A stretch of 59,278 nucleotides of DNA from Desulfobulbaceae bacterium (GTDB taxonomy: Bacteria > Desulfobacterota > Desulfobulbia > Desulfobulbales > Desulfocapsaceae): the NCBI GenBank assembly GCA_011390165.1, contig JAABSV010000022.1:1-59278 (forward strand), given 5' to 3'. Positions 7,189-15,829 of the stretch are shown piece by piece. Each line of letters starts with the position of its first letter. Position 1 is the first letter of the stretch. The translations under genes and the position numbers were made by a program. Below the pieces are notes generated by a model. The model made no database searches and was not told the DNA's origin. It worked only from the letters and a program-made list of their open reading frames with translations.

Positions 7189-9819
7189 ATGAGTCAACCT
7201 GTATACCGTGCAGCGTATCAGCCCTTTCCCTTCATTGTCGAACAGCTGGACCTCTCTTTCCAACTCCATCCGGAGCGGACGGAAGTAACCGCCCAAGCCA
7301 CCTACCGCCGAAACCGGAAAATCAATGGGGAAATAGTTCCCCTGCAACTGGATGGGGAAGGGCTGCACCTGCTCACCGTACAGTTGGACGGCAAGACACT
7401 GGCCGCCGATCAGTTCCAGGTCGGGCCCACCGGCCTGACCCTGCCTGACCCGCCGGACCACTTTCAACTGACGGTGGTGACCGAGATCCACCCTGAGGCC
7501 AACACTGCCCTCGAGGGGCTCTATCGCTCCAGCGGCATCTATTGCAGCCAGTGCGAGGCAGAGGGTTTTCGAAAGATCACCTACTATCCCGACCGCCCGG
7601 ACGTGTTGAGCCGCTTCACCACCCGGATCGAAGCCGACCGTAACACTTGCCCGGTTCTTCTTGCCAATGGCAATCTCCTTGACAGCGGCCTTCTGCCGAG
7701 TGGTCGCCACTATGTGGTCTGGGGCGATCCCCACCCCAAGCCATGCTACCTCTTTGCGGTTGTCGCCGGTCAGCTGCTGGCGATCACCGATGCCTTTGTC
7801 AGCCGTTCCGGCCGATCTATCTCCCTGCAGATATTTGTTGAACCGGGCAACGAAGAGAAATGCCGGCACGCCATGGCCGCCTTGAAAGAGGCGATGCGCT
7901 GGGACGAGGAGGTGTACGGACTTGAGTACGATCTTGACATCTACATGATCGTCGCGGTTCACGATTTCAACATGGGGGCGATGGAAAACAAGGGGCTGAA
8001 TATCTTCAACGCCAAATACGTTCTCGCCTCACCAGAGACCGCCACAGACCAGGATTATCTGGGTATCGAAGGGGTGATTGCCCATGAATATTTTCACAAC
8101 TGGACCGGTAACCGGGTCACCTGTCGCGACTGGTTCCAACTGAGCCTGAAGGAAGGCTTGACCGTCTTTCGTGATCAGCAATTTTCCGCCGACCAAAACT
8201 CCCGCCCGGTAGAGCGAATTGGTGCCGTCCGAGTATTGAAAAATGTACAATTTCGGGAAGATGCCGGACCTCTGGCTCATCCAATCCGACCGGACAGCTA
8301 TGTCCAGATAAACAACTTCTATACCGCCACCGTCTACAACAAGGGAGCCGAGGTGATCCGCATGCTCCACACCCTGCTGGGCCGGGAGGCTTTCCGGCGG
8401 GGCATGGATCTCTACTTTGCCCGCCACGATGGCCAGGCGGTCACCTGTGACGATTTTGTTGCCGCCATGAGCGACGCCGGCGGTCTTTCCCTGGAACAGT
8501 TCCGCCTCTGGTATAGTCAGGCCGGAACACCACAACTCCTGGTCCGCGAGGAGTGGCAGGGGGGGGAATATCGCCTGCGAATAGCCCAGAGTTGCCAGGC
8601 CACCCCTGGGCAGCCAGAGAAAAAACCCTTCCATCTGCCGCTGGCGGTGGGTCTGCTGGGCCAGGATGGCAGGGATCTTCTCGACGGTGACCCGCAGGGG
8701 ACCCGAATACTCCACCTTACTGAAGAAGAGCAGCTCTTTCATTTTGCCGGCCTCGCCGAACGACCGGTGCTCTCCTTTCTGCGCGACTTTTCGGCGCCGG
8801 TGCGGGTTGCCCGGTTCCAAAGCCCTGCCGACCTGGCCCATCTTCTTCGCCATGACAGCAATCTCTATAACCGCTGGGAGAGTGGTCAGCAGCTGGCCAC
8901 AACGGTGATCCTGGCCAAGGCCGGCGGCAGTGCCGTGGAATGGCGTGATGCCGAGGATATCTTTCGCCAGGCGCTGGCTGACAACCTGCGCGATACCATC
9001 ACCGACCCGGCACTTCTCGCCCTGACCCTGCAGCTACCGGCCGAAACGACTCTCGCCCAGGAATTGGCGGTGGTTGATCCGGAGGCCTTGCACAATGCCC
9101 GGAAAGGGTTGAAAAAGACCATAGCAAAAGATAATTACGACTCTTTGCTGAGAGTTTACCTGAAATTTTCCAAGCCCGATGCATACCGGATCGACCCGGA
9201 GTCAATGGGGCGACGAAGCCTGAAAAACACCGTCCTGGATCTGCTGCTCAGTCTTGAACCACTCCCTGATGAAATTCTTGAACTGGTTGAACGGCAGTAT
9301 TCCCAGAGCGGCAATATGACCGATACCGTGGCTGCCCTGGCCGGCCTGGTCAACCTGGATATGCCCCAGCGGGGGCTGATTCTGGCCGATTTTTACCAGA
9401 AATGGAAGAAAGAGCCGCTCGTCCTCGACAAATGGTTTGCCTTGCAGGCTGCGGCCGAGTTGCCTGATACCCTTGCCCGGGTAGTGGAACTCACCGCCGA
9501 CCCGGCCTTTTCCATGGCCAACCCCAACCGGGTGAGGGCATTGATTGGCACTTTCGCCGCCGCCAACCATCTCCGCTTCCACCAGGCAGGTGGGGCCGGC
9601 TACCGTTTTCTTGCCGACAAGGTGGTGGCGTTGAACGGGGTAAACCCACAGATAGCCGCCCGACTGGTGGTGCCGCTGACCACCTGGCGTCGTTACGACC
9701 GGCAGCGGCAACTGGCCATGGTGGCGGAGTTACAAAGGATAGCGGCAACAGCCGAGTTATCCCGTGATGTTGAGGAAATTGTCAGCAAGAGTCTGCCGCC
9801 TGGGCCGGGAATTGACTGA
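7189..9819 (+). CDS. pepN: Aminopeptidase N (M1 family zinc peptidase)
   Basis: A broad-specificity cytoplasmic aminopeptidase of the E. coli PepN type, 876 residues. The substrate-binding GAMEN motif (about residues 259-263) and the zinc site HEYFH followed by the third ligand in LKEGLTVF (about residues 295-325) are intact. The C-terminal domain follows the same order as E. coli PepN. AAGGAG at 7178-7183 places the start at the ATG at 7189. An upstream GTG at 7174 would overlap this ribosome site and is rejected. It has no signal peptide. It is monocistronic, convergent with the cytochrome gene at 9858. Confidence 0.95.
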   Translation: MSQPVYRAAYQPFPFIVEQLDLSFQLHPERTEVTAQATYRRNRKINGEIVPLQLDGEGLHLLTVQLDGKTLAADQFQVGPTGLTLPDPPDHFQLTVVTEIHPEANTALEGLYRSSGIYCSQCEAEGFRKITYYPDRPDVLSRFTTRIEADRNTCPVLLANGNLLDSGLLPSGRHYVVWGDPHPKPCYLFAVVAGQLLAITDAFVSRSGRSISLQIFVEPGNEEKCRHAMAALKEAMRWDEEVYGLEYDLDIYMIVAVHDFNMGAMENKGLNIFNAKYVLASPETATDQDYLGIEGVIAHEYFHNWTGNRVTCRDWFQLSLKEGLTVFRDQQFSADQNSRPVERIGAVRVLKNVQFREDAGPLAHPIRPDSYVQINNFYTATVYNKGAEVIRMLHTLLGREAFRRGMDLYFARHDGQAVTCDDFVAAMSDAGGLSLEQFRLWYSQAGTPQLLVREEWQGGEYRLRIAQSCQATPGQPEKKPFHLPLAVGLLGQDGRDLLDGDPQGTRILHLTEEEQLFHFAGLAERPVLSFLRDFSAPVRVARFQSPADLAHLLRHDSNLYNRWESGQQLATTVILAKAGGSAVEWRDAEDIFRQALADNLRDTITDPALLALTLQLPAETTLAQELAVVDPEALHNARKGLKKTIAKDNYDSLLRVYLKFSKPDAYRIDPESMGRRSLKNTVLDLLLSLEPLPDEILELVERQYSQSGNMTDTVAALAGLVNLDMPQRGLILADFYQKWKKEPLVLDKWFALQAAAELPDTLARVVELTADPAFSMANPNRVRALIGTFAAANHLRFHQAGGAGYRFLADKVVALNGVNPQIAARLVVPLTTWRRYDRQRQLAMVAELQRIAATAELSRDVEEIVSKSLPPGPGID

Positions 9820-9857
9820 TCCTTTGCTGAGAAGTGGGCAAGAAAAAAAGAGGTGGT

Positions 9858-10124
9858 TCAGCGCCGCTTGTGGCAGAAGAGACAGCGGTTTCCCTCCGGG
9901 TGTGACTCCGAAAGAGGTGCTGTCATCTCCGGGGCATGGCACTCGGCGCAGAAACTTTCAACCTCTTTTTTGCTCTCTATGGCAAAAAAATTCTCATGCG
10001 AGGTGTCGTGGGGGAGAAAGGGGGTGCTCTCCTCGGGAGCACGCCAGAGAAAGAGCAGCAGGGCGGCGGAAAGGGCCAGAAAGGCGATATTGAGAAGCAG
10101 GATGCGGGATTTCTTTGTCACCAT
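9858..10124 (-). CDS. Small membrane-anchored diheme c-type cytochrome
   Basis: 88 residues. Residues 8-27 form an uncleaved hydrophobic anchor after a positive start (MVTKKSR), leaving about 60 residues outside the membrane. Two c-heme motifs are visible, CAECH at 59-63 and CLFCH at 81-85, and His39, His43 and His75 are available as distal ligands. The chain ends three residues after the second motif. This size and layout suggest an electron shuttle to or from the quinone pool or a partner enzyme. It lies 44 bp downstream of the flavoprotein at 10169, same strand, so co-transcription is likely. I do not recognise a named family. Heme attachment is predicted, not shown. Confidence 0.8.
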   Translation of the reverse strand: MVTKKSRILLLNIAFLALSAALLLFLWRAPEESTPFLPHDTSHENFFAIESKKEVESFCAECHAPEMTAPLSESHPEGNRCLFCHKRR

Positions 10125-10168
10125 TAGCCTCTTTAGCGTTCAGAGTAACCGGTTGCCGGGCAGAAAGA

Positions 10169-11200
10169 TCATCTGGCCATCTCTGCAGCGCTCCAGTCCA
10201 GCAGGCCGGTGCGCAGGCCCAGGACCGTGCCCTCGCTGAGGAGCAGGGCAGCAAAGGAAAAACGACCGCTGAGGGCCACCAGTTGCCGGTGGCGGCGGTG
10301 GTTTTTGAGCAACTTTGACAATCTCTCCCCAGGCCCAAGGCCGGTCCCGATACTGTCGGCCACCGCTTCGCCGGAGACAATGGCCGGGTAGATCCCTTCG
10401 CCGGTGAGGCCGGAAGCCAGGCCAGCGGCATCACCAGCCAGAAAGATATTGCCGAAAGAGCAGCCGCGGTAGTCGAAGCTGATCCGCTCTGCGGCGAGCG
10501 GCACCCCTTGTAACTGGAAGCCATGCCGCTCGCTCCATTGGAGCAGATTCCGGTGCAGCCTCTGCGCCCCGATTGCCCGGGAATCGGCGTAGGCGCCAAG
10601 AGAGAAAGTCTCCCTATGGGGAAAGATCCAGGCGTAGCCATTGGCAAAGAGCCGCGGATCCAGGTGCCACTCCATCCGCGTTAAGTCACCGGGCAACTGG
10701 TAATGGAGCCCCATCCCGAACCGTTGCACCGGCAAGGCCAGGAAGCGCCGGACCAGGGATGAGGAGCCGTCGGCACCGAGCAGATGGTGGAAAGCAATTT
10801 TTTCCAGCCGACCATCACTGCGGCTGCTGCAGAGCAGACTATCCTTGCTGACGGCGGTAACCCGGCAGCCCAGACGGATGGTGGCACCGGCTGCCTGCGC
10901 CTGTCGGGCCATCTCAGCGCCGAGAGTTTCCCGATTGACCGTGGCGATGATCGGTTTGGCCGAGGTGAGGGTGATCTTCTGCCAGCGGGAGAGAATTTCC
11001 TGGTGGGTAAAGCTCTTTTCAACCAACTTGTCGAGTTGGTTGTCTGCCAGACCGTTCCAGGTGATGCCGCCGGCACAGACCTTGCGGCCGATCTGCTGCC
11101 GCCGTTCCAGAAGGAGGGTGGAAAGCCCTCTCTGGGCGGCCCGTCGGGCACAGGCCAGACCAGCCGGGCCGGCCCCGACTATCACCAGATCATACCGCAT
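10169..11200 (-). CDS. FAD-dependent oxidoreductase, geranylgeranyl reductase family
   Basis: A flavoprotein of about 343 residues. It has the N-terminal dinucleotide fold GAGPAGLACARRAAQ, a middle motif GADGSSSLVRR, and the second FAD motif NIFLAGDAAGLASGLTGEG near residue 265. These are the marks of the GGR/digeranylgeranylglycerophospholipid reductase group, which also reduces isoprenoid side chains of quinones. Cys41 (KVCAGGITWNG) sits in the position of the conserved Cys-X-Gly found in GGR enzymes. The ATG at 11200 fits the family start; a TTG two codons earlier is possible. It follows the sdhCAB terminator and precedes the diheme cytochrome, which suggests quinone or isoprenoid chemistry. 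The substrate is unknown. Confidence 0.8.
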   Translation of the reverse strand: MRYDLVIVGAGPAGLACARRAAQRGLSTLLLERRQQIGRKVCAGGITWNGLADNQLDKLVEKSFTHQEILSRWQKITLTSAKPIIATVNRETLGAEMARQAQAAGATIRLGCRVTAVSKDSLLCSSRSDGRLEKIAFHHLLGADGSSSLVRRFLALPVQRFGMGLHYQLPGDLTRMEWHLDPRLFANGYAWIFPHRETFSLGAYADSRAIGAQRLHRNLLQWSERHGFQLQGVPLAAERISFDYRGCSFGNIFLAGDAAGLASGLTGEGIYPAIVSGEAVADSIGTGLGPGERLSKLLKNHRRHRQLVALSGRFSFAALLLSEGTVLGLRTGLLDWSAAEMAR

Positions 11201-11236
11201 GGTCAACCGGGGAGGAGAAAAAGATGAATATCGCCA

Positions 11237-11280
11237 CGGTAAAAGAGCCGGCCGGCAGAAGTCGGCCGGCTCTTTTACCG
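11237..11280 (-). terminator. Intrinsic terminator of the sdhCAB operon
   Basis: A perfect 18-bp inverted repeat (11237-11254 against 11263-11280, loop 8 nt). The arms end in CTCTTTTA on the minus strand. It lies 29 bp past the sdhB stop and just upstream of the next minus-strand gene. The symmetry would also work in the other direction. Confidence 0.85.
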
Positions 11281-11308
11281 GAAGTCCAGGAGGGCAGGGG
11301 AGAGGGGC

Positions 11309-12067
11309 TCAGCCTTCGCTCAGAACCGCGGTGAGGTACTCGCGGTTCAACCTGGCGATATTGCGAATAGAGATCCCTTTCGGGCAGACCGCTTCACACT
11401 CCCGGGCGTTGGTACAGTTGCCAAAGCCCTCGCTATCCATCTGTGCCACCATCGCCAGGGCCCGTTCTTTCCCTTCCACCTGCCCCTGGGGGAGAAGGGC
11501 GAGTTGAGATATCTTGGCGCTGGTGAAGAGCATTGCCGCGCCATTGGGGCAACTGGCGACACAGGCACCACAGCCGATACAGGCGGCGGCATCCATGGCC
11601 AGCTCGGCCTGTTTGGCCGGGATCGGGATGCTGTTGCCATCCGGTGTGCCACCGGTATTCACCGAGACATAGCCGCCGGACTGGATGATCCGGTCGAGGG
11701 CGGAGCGGTCGATGAGCAGATCCTTTTTGATCGGGAAGGCCCGGGAGCGGAAAGGTTCGATCACCAGCGTATCGCCACTCTTGAAATGGCGCATATGGAG
11801 CTGGCAGAGGGTAACCTCCTTCTCCGGGCCGTGGGCGACACCATCGACAATCGCCCCGCACATTCCACAGATCCCTTCGCGACAGTCGTGGTCGAAGGCA
11901 ACCGGGTCTTTCCCCTCCTTGGTCAACTTTTCGTTGAGAACGTCGAGCATTTCCAGGAAGGACATATCGGTACTGATGTGGTCCAGGGTATAGGTTTCCA
12001 GGCTGCCCAGGGCGTCACTGTGCGGCTGGCGCCAGATCTTCAGGGTGAGGTTGATGCTGCTGCTCAT
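11309..12067 (-). CDS. sdhB: Succinate dehydrogenase/fumarate reductase iron-sulfur subunit
   Basis: Carries electrons between the flavin of SdhA and the quinone site. The 2Fe-2S ligands are Cys62, Cys67, Cys70 ([11 protein letters not shown]) and Cys88. The 4Fe-4S motif is [12 protein letters not shown] (163-174). The remaining cluster ligands are in [15 protein letters not shown] (Cys218, Cys224, Cys228). The 252 residues and sequence style resemble the menaquinone-type enzymes of Wolinella, Geobacter and Bacteroidetes rather than E. coli. It is the last gene of the C-A-B operon. Whether the enzyme works as dehydrogenase, fumarate reductase or both cannot be told from sequence. Confidence 0.95.
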   Translation of the reverse strand: MSSSINLTLKIWRQPHSDALGSLETYTLDHISTDMSFLEMLDVLNEKLTKEGKDPVAFDHDCREGICGMCGAIVDGVAHGPEKEVTLCQLHMRHFKSGDTLVIEPFRSRAFPIKKDLLIDRSALDRIIQSGGYVSVNTGGTPDGNSIPIPAKQAELAMDAAACIGCGACVASCPNGAAMLFTSAKISQLALLPQGQVEGKERALAMVAQMDSEGFGNCTNARECEAVCPKGISIRNIARLNREYLTAVLSEG

Positions 12068-12140
12068 ATTGTCTCTACCTTAACTGTTCAGGAGTTGCGA
12101 AATATCGATTAGCTCTCGCCCGGGTCGCAGAAACGAGGCC

Positions 12141-14066
12141 CTACTTGTAACTTCTCTGGCTGGGGGTGACAAATTCGAAGCTCAGGGGTTCCTTGTGCAG
12201 CTTCGGGGCACCATCACCACCATGCTCCCATACCGAGACATGGGAATAGTTGGCATCGTCCCGTTTGGCCTCACCTTCCTCGGTCTGGCTCTCCTCACGC
12301 AGGTGGCAGCCGCAGGACTCCTCGCGGGTGAGGGCGTCACGAATCATGATTTCGGCAAATTCAAGGAAATCGGCCACCCGGCCGGCACGCTCCAGGGACT
12401 GGTTGATCTCCCTGGTGTTGCCGGGAATGTAGACGTGATCCCAGAACTTTTTGCCAATTTTCGGCAACTCTTCAAGAGCCGCCTGAAGATCGGTGGCGTT
12501 GCGGGCCATTCCGCAGTTGTCCCACATCAGCCGGCCGAGTTCCTTGTGGATTTCGTCAACCGTGCACTTGCCGGCCGGGCCGCCGCCGCTGTTTTTCAGC
12601 AGCCGGGCAATGCGGTCTTCACAGCCGCGACGGGAGTCGAGGAAAGGGGCGGCGTGTTCGTTGATCTGCTCGAGTTTGTTGGTGCCGAGGTAGTTGGCGA
12701 CGGCGGTGGCAATGATGAAATAGCCATCGGCCAGCCCCTGCATGAGGGCACTGGCCCCGAGACGGTTGGCGCCGTGGTCGGAGAAGTTGCATTCACCGAT
12801 GGCAAAGAGGCCGGGAATAGTGGTCATCAGGTCATAATCGACCCACAGCCCGCCCATGGTGTAGTGGACCGCCGGGTAGATCATCATCGGCTCGACCATC
12901 GGGTTGCTGTCGGTGATCTTTTCGTACATCTGGAAGAGATTACCGTACTTCTTGAAGATGGTCTCCCTGCCGTCACGACTGATGGCATCGGCAAAATCGA
13001 GATAGACGGCGAGGCCGGTACTGCCCACCCCCTTGCCAAGATCACACTGCTCCTTGGCATTGCGCGAGGCGACATCGCGGGGGACCAGGTTACCGAAGCT
13101 TGGGTATTTGTTCTCCAGGTAGTAGTCACGCTCCGCTTCCGGAATGTCGGCCGGTTTCCGCAGGTCGCCCTGGTTTTTCGGCACCCAGACCCTGCCGTCG
13201 TTACGCAGGCTCTCGCTCATCAGGGTGAGTTTTGACTGGTAATCACCGTGCACCGGTATGCAGGTGGGGTGGATCTGGACGAAGGATGGGTTGGCGAAAC
13301 CGGCACCGCAACGGTAGGCCCGCCAGGCGGCGGTGACATTGGAGGCCATGGCGTTGGTGGAGAGAAAATAGACGTTGCCATAGCCGCCGGTGGCGAGGAT
13401 CACCACATCGGCGACATGGCTCTCCATCTCGCCGGTGATGATATTGCGGCTGGTGATTCCCCGCGCCCGGCCATCAACCAGAACCACATCCATCATTTCC
13501 CGCCTGGTGAACATGGCCACCCGGCCAGCCTTGATCTGCCTGGAGAGGGCACCGTAGGCGCCGAGGAGAAGTTGTTGGCCGGTCTGCCCACGGGCGTAAA
13601 AGGTCCGCGATACCTGGGCGCCGCCAAAGGAACGATTGGCCAGTGTGCCGCCGTACTCCCTGGCAAAAGGGACACCCTGGGCGACGCACTGGTCGATGAT
13701 CTCGTTACTCACCTGGGCAAGGCGGTAGACATTGGCCTCACGGGCCCGAAAGTCGCCCCCCTTGATGGTATCGTAAAAGAGGCGAAAGACGGAGTCGCCA
13801 TCGTTCTGGTAGCTCTTGGCGGCGTTGATCCCCCCCTGGGCGGCGATGGAGTGGGCCCGCCGGGGGCTGTCCTGGATACAGAACACCTGTACCTGATAGC
13901 CCTGTTCCGCCAGAGTGGCGGCGGCCGAGGCACCGGCCAGGCCGGTGCCGACGACAATGGCACGGTATTTTCGTCGGTTGGCGGGATTGACAAGTTTATT
14001 GGCGAAACGGTGGTTGTCCCACTTTTCTGCCAGGGGGCCGGCTGGTACACGTGCGTTGAGTTCCAT
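12141..14066 (-). CDS. sdhA: Succinate dehydrogenase/fumarate reductase flavoprotein subunit
   Basis: Catalytic subunit, 641 residues. The FAD fold is [10 protein letters not shown] at about residues 40-49 and the covalent FAD histidine is His72 in [12 protein letters not shown]. Substrate and active-site stretches such as [25 protein letters not shown] and [17 protein letters not shown] are present. A Cys-rich C-terminal patch ([11 protein letters not shown]) is typical of the Wolinella/Bacteroidetes-like clade. The operon order C-A-B and the single five-helix anchor fit a type B enzyme, whose succinate oxidation by menaquinone is energy-costly. The dual-function Geobacter FrdCAB is the nearest well-known case by layout. 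Confidence 0.95.
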   Translation of the reverse strand: MELNARVPAGPLAEKWDNHRFANKLVNPANRRKYRAIVVGTGLAGASAAATLAEQGYQVQVFCIQDSPRRAHSIAAQGGINAAKSYQNDGDSVFRLFYDTIKGGDFRAREANVYRLAQVSNEIIDQCVAQGVPFAREYGGTLANRSFGGAQVSRTFYARGQTGQQLLLGAYGALSRQIKAGRVAMFTRREMMDVVLVDGRARGITSRNIITGEMESHVADVVILATGGYGNVYFLSTNAMASNVTAAWRAYRCGAGFANPSFVQIHPTCIPVHGDYQSKLTLMSESLRNDGRVWVPKNQGDLRKPADIPEAERDYYLENKYPSFGNLVPRDVASRNAKEQCDLGKGVGSTGLAVYLDFADAISRDGRETIFKKYGNLFQMYEKITDSNPMVEPMMIYPAVHYTMGGLWVDYDLMTTIPGLFAIGECNFSDHGANRLGASALMQGLADGYFIIATAVANYLGTNKLEQINEHAAPFLDSRRGCEDRIARLLKNSGGGPAGKCTVDEIHKELGRLMWDNCGMARNATDLQAALEELPKIGKKFWDHVYIPGNTREINQSLERAGRVADFLEFAEIMIRDALTREESCGCHLREESQTEEGEAKRDDANYSHVSVWEHGGDGAPKLHKEPLSFEFVTPSQRSYK

Positions 14067-14138
14067 ATTCGAAAACCTTGGCTAGTTGCTTGAGGAGAAG
14101 AGTTCAGGCATCATTTTCGTACCTGGCGGTTCGGCCGA

Positions 14139-14786
14139 TCAGTAGTTGGCACCGAGACCGGTCATAAAGTAGAAGGCGATCCCACCGAAAATCAGGAAAA
14201 AGAAGAGGGGAAGCACCAGGCTCAGTCGGGCAATGAAGAGTTCGTAACGGGGGTGGTTGACCCCGAAGGTCTGCAACATGCTCCACAGACCATGGCTGAG
14301 GTGGAAGGTGAGGGCGATAAAGGCGGTGATATAGAAGAGGGCGTAGAAGAAGTTGCTCAGCATATCCCGGACGGTGCTGGAGATCGGTACATCTTTCGGG
14401 GAAAAGGTGAAGCCGAAGATGTGGATAACCAGGAAGAGGAGCACAAAGAGTCCGGTGTAGGGCATGGTGGCCGAGGCCAGCGAGTTCTTGACCACCCGCT
14501 TACTGACGACGTAGCGGTTGTTGCTCACCGCCCGGTTTTCGTAAAAGAGGTAGAGACCGACACCGATGTGAACGAGAAGAACGGCAAGGAGGGCCGAGGA
14601 GAAGACCAGAACGATCAGTGGGTGGCTGTGCAGTTCGTCGGCGTAGTCCTGAAAAACAGCGCTGCTCATGAAGATGGTGGCGTTGCCGGCAGCATGGGTG
14701 AGGAGGAAGAGGAACAACAGCAAGCCGGTGGCTGCCATCACGAGTTTTTTGCCGATGGAGGAAGTAACGAACCTGACGAACCACAT
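14139..14786 (-). CDS. sdhC: Succinate dehydrogenase/fumarate reductase cytochrome b subunit (type B)
   Basis: A single membrane anchor of about 215 residues with five hydrophobic segments, as in Wolinella FrdC, which binds two b hemes. Candidate heme histidines lie inside helices: His33 (LLTHAAGN), the His of LLVHIGVGL, His121 (LVIHIFGF), and those of ALTFHLSHGLW. AAGGT lies about 6-7 bases before the ATG at 14786, so that start is preferred to the GTG two codons earlier. It is the first gene of sdhCAB. The 383-bp spacer upstream must contain the operon promoter. Confidence 0.92.
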   Translation of the reverse strand: MWFVRFVTSSIGKKLVMAATGLLLFLFLLTHAAGNATIFMSSAVFQDYADELHSHPLIVLVFSSALLAVLLVHIGVGLYLFYENRAVSNNRYVVSKRVVKNSLASATMPYTGLFVLLFLVIHIFGFTFSPKDVPISSTVRDMLSNFFYALFYITAFIALTFHLSHGLWSMLQTFGVNHPRYELFIARLSLVLPLFFFLIFGGIAFYFMTGLGANY

Positions 14787-15169
14787 GGGCACACCTTCTT
14801 AAAAAAAGTTAGAGTACCTGTTCACCAGCACCCAGTTTTCGCCCGGTCAGACCACCATATAAAGTAAACTGTATAGTGCAAACTCATACAGCCAACTCTA
14901 GCTCGGCGACCTGCCTGAACGAACCTGGAGCACTCGCTGAACGGGTACAGATCCGGGTTCCGCAACCTTTTGCTGCATAGCTGTGAACGATTGCAAGCCA
15001 TAATTTGCAGCGAAGCGTTTAACGTCGATTGATATTATAAAAAAAATTCAAAAAGAAAAGGAAAAATTGGTTTTTTTCTGGTAGGTAGGCCGGTGGTCGA
15101 AACTTTTCTTCAAGGTCTCTCCGCTGAGAAGGCCAGGATTACTCTTTATCCTCTTACTCTACGAAAATA
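14787..15169. other. Intergenic spacer between divergent sdhCAB and gph
   Basis: AT-rich around 15030-15080 with A and T runs. A minus-strand TATAAT sits at 15035-15040 but has no good -35, and would leave a leader of about 240 nt before sdhC. No gene, structured RNA or operator that I can support. Confidence 0.4.
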
Positions 15170-15829
15170 ATGGCACATTTATCAATTATCTTTGATCTTG
15201 ACGGCACACTTCTTGATACTCTTGCCGGCCTTGCCCGCTGTGGCAACCAGGCCCTTGTCCACTGTAAGATGCCGGCACACCCCATTGATGCCTACCGGCG
15301 TTTTGTCGGTGACGGGATGGAAAAGCTGGTCGAGCGGATGGCCCCGGCCGGTGCCGACAGTTCAGCGTTGGCGGCGGTTCTGGCCGACTTTCGCCGGCGC
15401 TATACGGAAACCTGGCGGGAGGACTGTTTCCCCTATCCGGGCATCCTTGAGATGCTGAACGGCCTGCAGGAACAGGGCTGTCGGATGGCGGTGCTCTCCA
15501 ACAAACCGCACCCCTATACCGTAGAATTTGTCGCCAACTGTTTTTCCCCTAATCTCTTCCAGGTCGTCTACGGCGATCGCCCCGCTCACCTGCGCAAGCC
15601 CGACCCGACCGTCGCCCTGGACATTCTCCGGCAACTCGACTCCACCCCGTTTGAGGCGATCTTTGTCGGCGATTCGGCGGTGGATATCCACACCGGCAAG
15701 GCGGCCGGGATGGCCGCCTTCGGCGTCAAGTGGGGCTTTCGCGGCGAAGAGGAGTTGCGGGCCAACGGCGCCGACCTGATCTTGCAAACCCCCCGAGAAC
15801 TAGTCGACCATGTTGCCACTCGCCGCTGA
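15170..15829 (+). CDS. gph: HAD-family hydrolase, probable phosphoglycolate phosphatase
   Basis: 219 residues. All HAD motifs are present: FDLDGTLLDT at 8-17 (nucleophile Asp9, acid Asp11), VLSNKPH for motif II, the Lys in RKPDPTVAL for motif III, and FVGDSAVDIHTGKAAGM for motif IV. A helical cap follows motif I, as in Gph and PpaX-like enzymes. Gph removes 2-phosphoglycolate left over from DNA repair, but several HAD paralogues look alike and the substrate is an inference. Its stop lies inside the next gene's reading frame, so the two are probably coupled. Confidence 0.8.
   Translation: MAHLSIIFDLDGTLLDTLAGLARCGNQALVHCKMPAHPIDAYRRFVGDGMEKLVERMAPAGADSSALAAVLADFRRRYTETWREDCFPYPGILEMLNGLQEQGCRMAVLSNKPHPYTVEFVANCFSPNLFQVVYGDRPAHLRKPDPTVALDILRQLDSTPFEAIFVGDSAVDIHTGKAAGMAAFGVKWGFRGEEELRANGADLILQTPRELVDHVATRR

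Noticed and set aside
12195..13235. Long plus-strand open frame opposite sdhA
   Set aside because: Antisense shadow of a strongly conserved flavoprotein; composition is Gly/Val-rich and unlike a real protein.
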